Part shown: piece by piece, positions 57,747 through 64,000 of the stretch | Layout of the letters: every line of letters starts with the position of its first letter | Position numbering within the stretch: the first letter of the stretch is position 1 | Assembly: GCA_002104985.1 (NCBI GenBank) | Contig: MCGO01000021.1 | Location: forward strand, 62,001-126,000 | DNA from: Rhizoclosmatium globosum | Lineage: Eukaryota > Chytridiomycota > Chytridiomycetes > Chytridiales > Chytriomycetaceae | Reading direction: 5' to 3' | DNA length: 64,000 bases | Notes under the pieces: generated by a model | The model's input: only the letters and a program-made list of their open reading frames with translations | What the model was told of the DNA's origin: nothing | Databases searched by the model: none | Made by a program: the position numbers and the translations under genes

Positions 57747-60675
57747 CTATTCGTCCGTTGCAGTCCACAGTGGGTGTGGCAAAGGTTCGGCCACTTTCTT
57801 TTCGTTATGTGCGGCTTCAGCTGTTTCGGCTGTAATGGTAGCAGTGCTTTTGGGAGAGGTACTTCCCGCTTTCCGTAAGTCCAGATCGCTCATTTGCCTT
57901 TGAACAGTTTGCGTTAATCGCTCTTGTATTGACATGCGCTTATTAGTGTGAGCAACAGGAGTAGTTGCTTGTACAGTTGGCGGCGTCTCTTGCTTTTTAG
58001 CTGCTTCATACATCCTATCTGTTGACGTTGCAACAGACTTGTGAGCCGAAATCCCAGGATTCCTCACAAGAGGGTCAATAGGAACAGGAGCATTCCCATT
58101 AGAAGCACCCGTACTCGACCCACCCATCCATCCACCACCAATCGACCAAGTGTTAGTCGCAAACGACGAAACTGAAGCAGCAGTACTCGTAAACGCAGAC
58201 TGCCATCCGTTCCCTCCACCACTCCCACCACCACCTGCAGTCAGACCAGCCCCAGAATCCGATTCATCATCCAAATCCCCAACAGTAAGCTGCACCCCAC
58301 TCTTCCCAACCCACCACCACCACCACCACCACCCAACGCCGCCACAAACGCCGCCGAAATCGGTTTCACATCCACACACCCAGGCATATTACTCGCATCC
58401 CCAAACTCCGCATTCGGATCCGTCTGACTCGCGTACAACCCCATCCAGTACCGCGTGCTCTCCGGCGACGGGAACAACACGTCGTCGTCAGTGTATATCT
58501 GGATCGGCGAGTCCGTCGCAGAAGCCGCAGGTGTAGGAGATCCGGTTCGCGACTCTGGTGGAATGTATAACGGGTTCAAGTATGATTCTTTGTTTGTTGA
58601 AAAGTAGTCCCACACGGAGTACGCGGCCTTTGCGGCGGGGACGGGGGTTCCCCCGCTGGTTGGGGATTTGAAGAGGAAGGTTTGTCGCTCTTTTTCGTTG
58701 TTGAAGAGGAAGGTGCCGTATTGGCAGGATGTTAGGTGTGAGTTTAGGGTGAGGAGGTATTTCTCAGAGAACTCAAAGTGGGTGGGGAATTGGATCCATA
58801 TTTGGTATACGCAGTCTAGAAACTGGGTGAAGATGGGTGAAATTTCGTGGGAGGCGAGGTAGCTTGGGTACACGACTTCCATGGATCCTTGTGGACCTGC
58901 TAATTGGCCATTCGAGCCATGAGTCCGGGATCCGGTAATAGGAGAACGGGATGACGATGGTTGTTTAAGGAGGTTCTTTGCCGCACTTGTGAATGAGTAT
59001 TGCATGGATTTACTGGCGGCTGAGAGCTGTGATCCGACCGAAGGGCCTGAGTCACGGTTTGGCTTTGAGAGGAGACCCAGGCGATCCCGGAACTTGTGAC
59101 CAAATGCCATCCATTCTTTTTCAACAAGTGTTTGGAAACCAGCCATTGTTCGATAATAAGGGTCCAAGCAAATTTCAGAAAGGGAGCAAAGTTGGGCTGT
59201 TCTGTCCCAACCATCACTACAGGAAGTTGAAAATGTCTTAAATAAGAGAAATATCCGGACGGTTTGTCCATACCTGCAATGCACCAAAGCGTGTGTGTTG
59301 TGTAAATGAACACTTTTTACAATCATCAATGTCCCGTCAAGCACAGTACGAATATGATTAAGCCATCCCGATCGATCTAAACCTGCTCTCAAAGATGCTC
59401 CAGTATCTCCAGATACTGACACTAAACCCAACGTAAAGTAATTTAAGTTGGCATCACAAAACGACATAAGAAACAAACCTTCCATCAACTTGTTAATACT
59501 ATCCCGCATAACATGAATATTCTGAATTCCCAACAAGACGACTTTACAGTCTCGATAGTTATCCGTTCCCTCTACTCCCGCTCCTAACGCCGTCTGACCC
59601 ATCACATTGGCCGCAGGTCTAGCATCGATAATTAAATGCATCTGATTTTTAGCAGGCGGAGCTTTTCCAGTCGTAAAAATGCTTTCGACAAGCTTCTCAT
59701 CCTGGATAGAGCGGTTCTGTTTGAGGCCAACGAGAGGTTGAGAGCAACGCGTGATTGAAACCTTTGCACATTACCAAATTAGTTCAAATAAAAGGGTTTC
59801 AGTATTTCTTTACCATATTGGTTCGATGGATGTAACTAAGAGCTGGGATACGACATTTACTCCTGAATTTCCCCGCATGCTTCAACACATTGTCACTGAT
59901 TTTTGACGGTACAGCAAGAATCTGAGGATACGTCGGACAAAACTACAAATAAATCGAGTGAGCGTTTGGTTTCGATACATTCCAAAAAAGGGTTTTTACC
60001 GAAAAGTCCTTATTGATGGTTGTAATACGCCATGCATCCGTTTTTACGCCCAAACCCATTCGTCTAAACTCTCCTTCAGCGTCATACGCCCATCCTGTAG
60101 TGCTCGTAAACTCTTGATTAGGCGTATACGAGAAAGCAAAGAGTTGATCGACAGAAGCTGTACTCCGATACATTAACCACCAAGTACTTTGTCTTAAAAT
60201 TCAGTATTTGAATAATTTACATGTGTTTATGAGTTTCTGCAAGTTCGTGCACACGTCTGTTGCGTCCTGGTCCGCAGCGAAGCTCAGCCTGACTACGCTA
60301 AAGTTTCTGCAGCTGATGATGACGGGATGGTGTCCGTCTGGAGTTGGAAAGTGCCGGTCGATTGATTGGATAGTTGAGTAAGAGACCTTTTCGTGGGATG
60401 ATGGAGTAGATCAGTAAATCGGGGTTTGGGAAGGACAACGTGGTCGCACCCAGTGATCTTTCTTTCCAAAGTCGTTTAGGTAGGCGAAGGTCAGGACAAA
60501 GTGGTGGCGGGTGAGTGTGATTGAAGCTATTGCGCTGACTGATCCTCGTTTGACGACAACGGGCTCAAACTAAGTAGCGAAACTATTAGCATTTAATTGG
60601 TTGATTCGCTGGGGCCCTAGTAGGGATGCGAGTATTGGGCTGGCTGAATAAGTATACCTTGAGCACACTGTCCAT
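57747..60675 (-). CDS. Myotubularin-family phosphoinositide 3-phosphatase
   Basis: Starts at ATG 60675 with a tiny exon (MDSVLK), then a PH-GRAM-like region (60.2-60.57 kb, with frame breaks; HPVIISCRNFSVVRLSF is typical). Next exons carry WRITTINKDF, CRIPALSYIHR and the phosphatase core. Splicing of the 57-nt intron 59217-59273 gives HCSDGWDRTAQL, the Cx5R active site of catalytically competent myotubularins. FxTLVEKEWMAFGHKFRDR and CVYQIWIQFPTHFEFSEKYL follow. The C terminus is Ser/Gly/Thr-rich; a frame break lies in the GGT/CAC repeat near 58310-58333, after which the frame ends at 57747. The enzyme removes the 3-phosphate of PI3P and PI(3,5)P2 on endosomes. Confidence 0.9.
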
Positions 60676-60758
60676 TTTGAGATGAAAATCAAATAAAGGA
60701 AGAAGAGAAAGTGTATTAAAGTAGTAATGAAGGAGTCAAGAACGATATCCAAGAGAAA

Positions 60759-61501
60759 TCAGTCATTGAAGAAAGTGGGAACGGCTGAGGGGATGAAACT
60801 CTCGAATCCCTGGCTGGCTTTTGAAATTACGAACCCCTTCTTCTCGGTTTCTTTTGCAGCCGATTGTGACTTTCTAGGCATCATAGATTCGAGCTCCCGC
60901 ACACTCATTCCTTCCACTCCCGCTTCAAGGAGAATATCTTGCAAAAGTTGAGATTCGTTCGGCTCTTCAGCACTGGCCCTCATCATTTCCGATCGGTTGG
61001 CGAAATAACGTTCATGAAGGTCCAAGTAGATGTTGGCGTTCTTCATCTCGTGATCAAATTGCTCCTCCAGAGTCTCCTGGCTATCCGCCCCTTGTAGAAG
61101 CATAGCAGTCACAGTCTTGCTTCTCTTTCCCACGACAACAAGTGATTCTTCATTTTCGGTTTCGAGATCTTGGCGGAATGGAAGGGGTGAAACCCTAGAT
61201 TCATCATCGTCGTCATCTACGTCCTGATTGCGGGGCACAAACTTAATCGCGATTTATAACTTCTGATGGGAAATAGTACCGAAAACTCCCATCCGAGGTC
61301 GTCACTGGACGTATCATCCTCTTCATCGATCACGTCCTCACTGACAATCTGGACGCTCTTCTTTGCCTGGCGTTTCTTTTCGTCTAGTCCTTCTCTCACG
61401 CGTGACTTAACAGTTTCCAAGAGTCCGGCATACGAATCAAACGATGATGCACGACGATGAGATGGTTTGCCAGTGTCCTTGTTTGGAGTGAGGGACATCA
61501 T
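60759..61501 (-). CDS. Hypothetical acidic protein
   Basis: Two exons joined across an intron near 61233-61280. The first (from Met 61501 or 61498) is basic and Ser-rich (GKPSHRRASSFDSYAGLLET) then acidic (EDVIDEEDDTSSDD). The second has an Asp run followed by a helical region (LEEQFDHEMKNANIYLDLHE, RYFANRSEMM) and SQLLQDILLEAGVEGMSVRE. No family is recognised. Its composition suggests a nuclear or scaffold protein. Both exons are open and the splice phases agree. Confidence 0.6.
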
Positions 61502-61669
61502 TTTTTTTAAGTAAGGGCGGGGTGACAACCCTCACAACGTCCCGCAAATAATACGTAAATAGTAACCGTATAAACGAAGGTCTATTCAGTGCTTTGTGTC
61601 TTTATTTTGTCCTTATCTCGTTTGATGGAGTGCTCAAAAATCTTTCCCCCCCTTTCCTTACTAAATTTG

Positions 61670-64000
61670 ATGGAAGTGGAAGAGATCCCGCTCGATGAGC
61701 ACGGTGAATTCGGGCGGCAAAAGGCGGAAAGCGAAGAAGAAGAAGACGGAGAAGGCCTTGGCGTGCGGGCTCTGAGAGAACAGATCTATGAGGCAATGTA
61801 AGCTAAACTTGGATCTTTACCTTACTTTCACTATCCAGCCTATCTAACTGCCCTTTGTCCTTGTGTGTTATCCCACAGCGATCCTGTTGTTCCTCGCACC
61901 GATGATCCAGCCCTGCCAGTGCTCACCTTTCGTGTCTGGGTCCTCGGCCTTGTCTTTGGCTCAATACTCTCCATATCTAACTCAGCCTTTACCTACCGCA
62001 CAAACGACTTTGCCATCTCGCCATTGGTTCCACTGATTACTGCTTATCCTCTGGGGCTCTTGATGGCAAGGGTGCTTCCCTCGGGTCCACTTAATCCAGG
62101 ACCCTTCAACATCAAGGAACACGCTGCAATTTTCATGTTCTGCTCTGTTATGGCTCAAGTACCTTATGGTATCTACACTGTTATTTGTCAGAGGTTTCTG
62201 CTGTATCAAGACAGGGATCTTCCCTTCTGGTGGTGCATCTGTTTTGTGCTGTTCACACAATGCATCGGCTTCGGTGTGGCGGGTCTCTTGCGATGCATTT
62301 TGGTACGCCCTGCTGTGATGCTGTGGTACGAGACGTTGGGACCTATGGCTATGTTGAATTCCCTTCATAGAAAAGAGGATTCTTTAAACGAGGTGTATCC
62401 AATGACTCGATCACGATTCTTTTTGATTGTTACAGTTTTGATGGCAACGTATCAATTGATTCCTGGTTTCTTTGCGCCAATGCTTGGAGCAGTATCTGTG
62501 ATATGTTGGTTTGTGAGGAATCGAAATGTAGACAGCATTTTATACCGAACACAAATGGCTCTTGGATCATCGCAAACTTTCGGTGGTGTGGGAATATTTT
62601 CGTTTTCATTTGACTGGTCCATCATCAACGCATACAGTCCCGTAAGTTGCTGTCAGCATTACAAACACACCTTATCGTTTTCCAACTCTTTTTTTCCAGA
62701 TCATCACACCACTGTGGGCGACCTTAAACATGTTTACAGGAATGATAATATTGCTGTGGATAGCGGTTCCTCTCCTTTGGGCCACAAATTCGTTCGGATC
62801 CGACACCATACTTGGAACACAAGCTGAAGATGGCCCAAACGGGACTTCAGTATTCCCTCTTGGCTTCGCTCTAAATGCTGCATTTCTATTTGACAAGACG
62901 GGCTCTCGAATCAAGCCGCGATTGTTTATTCAACGGAATCCGTTGGACGAACGATATGTTATCCTCAACGAAACAATGTATCAAAGCTCGCAGCCTATTC
63001 AAGTCACTGCTTTCACAGTTGTTGGATACTTTTCATCTTTTATGGTGCTATCATCGGCGTTTGTTCACTGTCTTCTGTGGTACGGAAAGGATTCACTCCA
63101 ACGTTTACGTGCCAATTACGACACAAAAGATGTTCATTGGGATTTGATGGAAAAGTATCCTAAAATTCCTCAATGCTGGTACATACTCATTCTCTCCGTT
63201 TCTTCGATTGCCTGCCTGATTCTCTGCGAAATCGAGCCAGGCTTTAAGCTGGAATGGTGGGGAACCATTACGGCAGTTCTTTTAGGCTCCATTGTAGCAG
63301 TACCATTCGGTGTAATTCAAGCTATTTCCGGGCAAAACATAAGTCAACATAATGTGTCTGAGTTGATTTGGGGTTTTGTACGGCCTGGGAAAATCACATC
63401 TGTCCTGACTTTCAAATCCATCACATATGCGACGCAAAGTACTGCAATGAATCTGTTGAGTTCGTACAAGTTTGGCGTATATGCCAAGATCCCACCACGA
63501 GTCATTTTCAAGGTCCATTTGGTGGCAACTGTCTGTGGTGCTATTCAAGCAACAGGAATGGCGATGATCATGTATATGGTATGTGGAAGCCATCCAATCG
63601 GCAAAAGCGTCAATAGTTTACTGCCCTCTTGGGTTGAAAATAGAAGTTGGCGTTGGAATATTGAGAATCCGAAATGGGCCAGTCAAGGATGGTCAAGTGA
63701 GTTCCAGCTACATCAATATAGTTTTAGTGACTCACAAAATACTCATAGATTATCAATATTCGCGCTTCTTATCTGACGGACTTCTGATGGGGGCAATAGG
63801 CCCATCTCGCTTCTTTGCGGATAACCCTCGATATATATGTATGGTATATGGCTTTTTAGCTGGGTTAATCGGCCCTGTTATACCCTGGCTATTGTACCGA
63901 CGATATCCATATGGTTATTGGCATTTGATAAACATACCCATCATCGCAGCAATCCCCATACAAGCAAACTCACTGCGCTCAGACATGATTACGCCACTTC
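61670..64000 (+). CDS. OPT-family oligopeptide transporter, 3' end beyond window
   Basis: Exons 61670-61797, 61879-62641, 62700-63696 and 63749 to the window end. An acidic N-terminal cytosolic segment precedes many hydrophobic helices. The OPT hallmark NPGPFNIKEHA is present near 62095, followed by long helices with SxxxQ and GxG patterns; IGPSRFFADNPRY and LLYRRYPYGYWHLINIPI near the end match the C-terminal conserved part. OPT proteins take up tetra/pentapeptides, glutathione or metal chelates with protons. An in-frame ATG at 61625 would add 15 residues. The frame is intact in the part seen. YSL-type iron transporters are less likely because of the NPGPFN motif. Confidence 0.93.

Overview
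The window is nuclear DNA of a zoosporic fungus, most likely a chytrid (Chytridiomycota). Genes are dense and split by short GT-AG introns (mostly 48-110 nt). Fungal markers are a velvet regulator, an Rxt3-type Rpd3L subunit, a HeH/Man1-Src1 inner nuclear membrane protein, a fungalysin (M36) protease and an OPT transporter. An IFT70/TTC30 gene, needed only by organisms that build cilia or flagella, points to a flagellated fungus. The plant-like LRR protein also fits chytrids. This assignment is inferred from gene content; no rRNA or mitochondrial marker is present.

Layout. 0-4 kb: 3' part of a PAS-kinase-like Ser/Thr kinase, then two poorly defined genes. 4.1-13.6 kb: a very large gene for an ankyrin-WGR-PARP protein that ends in a CHFR-type cysteine-rich/PBZ module; the assembly breaks its frame many times. 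13.8-25.2 kb: a Derlin-like membrane protein, a secretory cyclophilin, a DXD glycosyltransferase, a full-length ABCB/MDR transporter and the Src1/Heh1 homologue. 25.3-32.5 kb: a histidine phosphatase, then four + strand genes only 50-60 nt apart (NDUFAF3-like, SGNH/PC-esterase-like, TMCO4/DUF726 hydrolase, an unknown membrane-inserting protein). 32.7-42.6 kb: IFT70, a mitochondrial Sel1 protein divergent from dUTPase, fungalysin and Rxt3.

42.7-51.8 kb: a tandem array of four three-exon genes for a large P-loop (probable GTPase) protein of unknown function. Their promoters share AACGGTTAA/TTAACCGTT elements. The array shows clear recombination between copies. An F-box-like plant-type LRR gene follows it. 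53-64 kb: a gene-poor stretch with an intron-containing tRNA-Ile(UAU), a rhomboid protease head-to-head with a velvet factor, a myotubularin phosphatase, an unknown acidic protein and an OPT transporter cut by the window end.

The genes do not form a pathway. The most interesting units are the P-loop array with its shared promoter elements and the PARP gene, which combines poly(ADP-ribose) synthesis with a predicted poly(ADP-ribose)-binding finger. Many genes carry single-base frame breaks, often in homopolymers, while the protein family signal continues in another frame. Uncorrected sequencing error is the simplest explanation, so broken frames should not be read as pseudogenes without checking reads.
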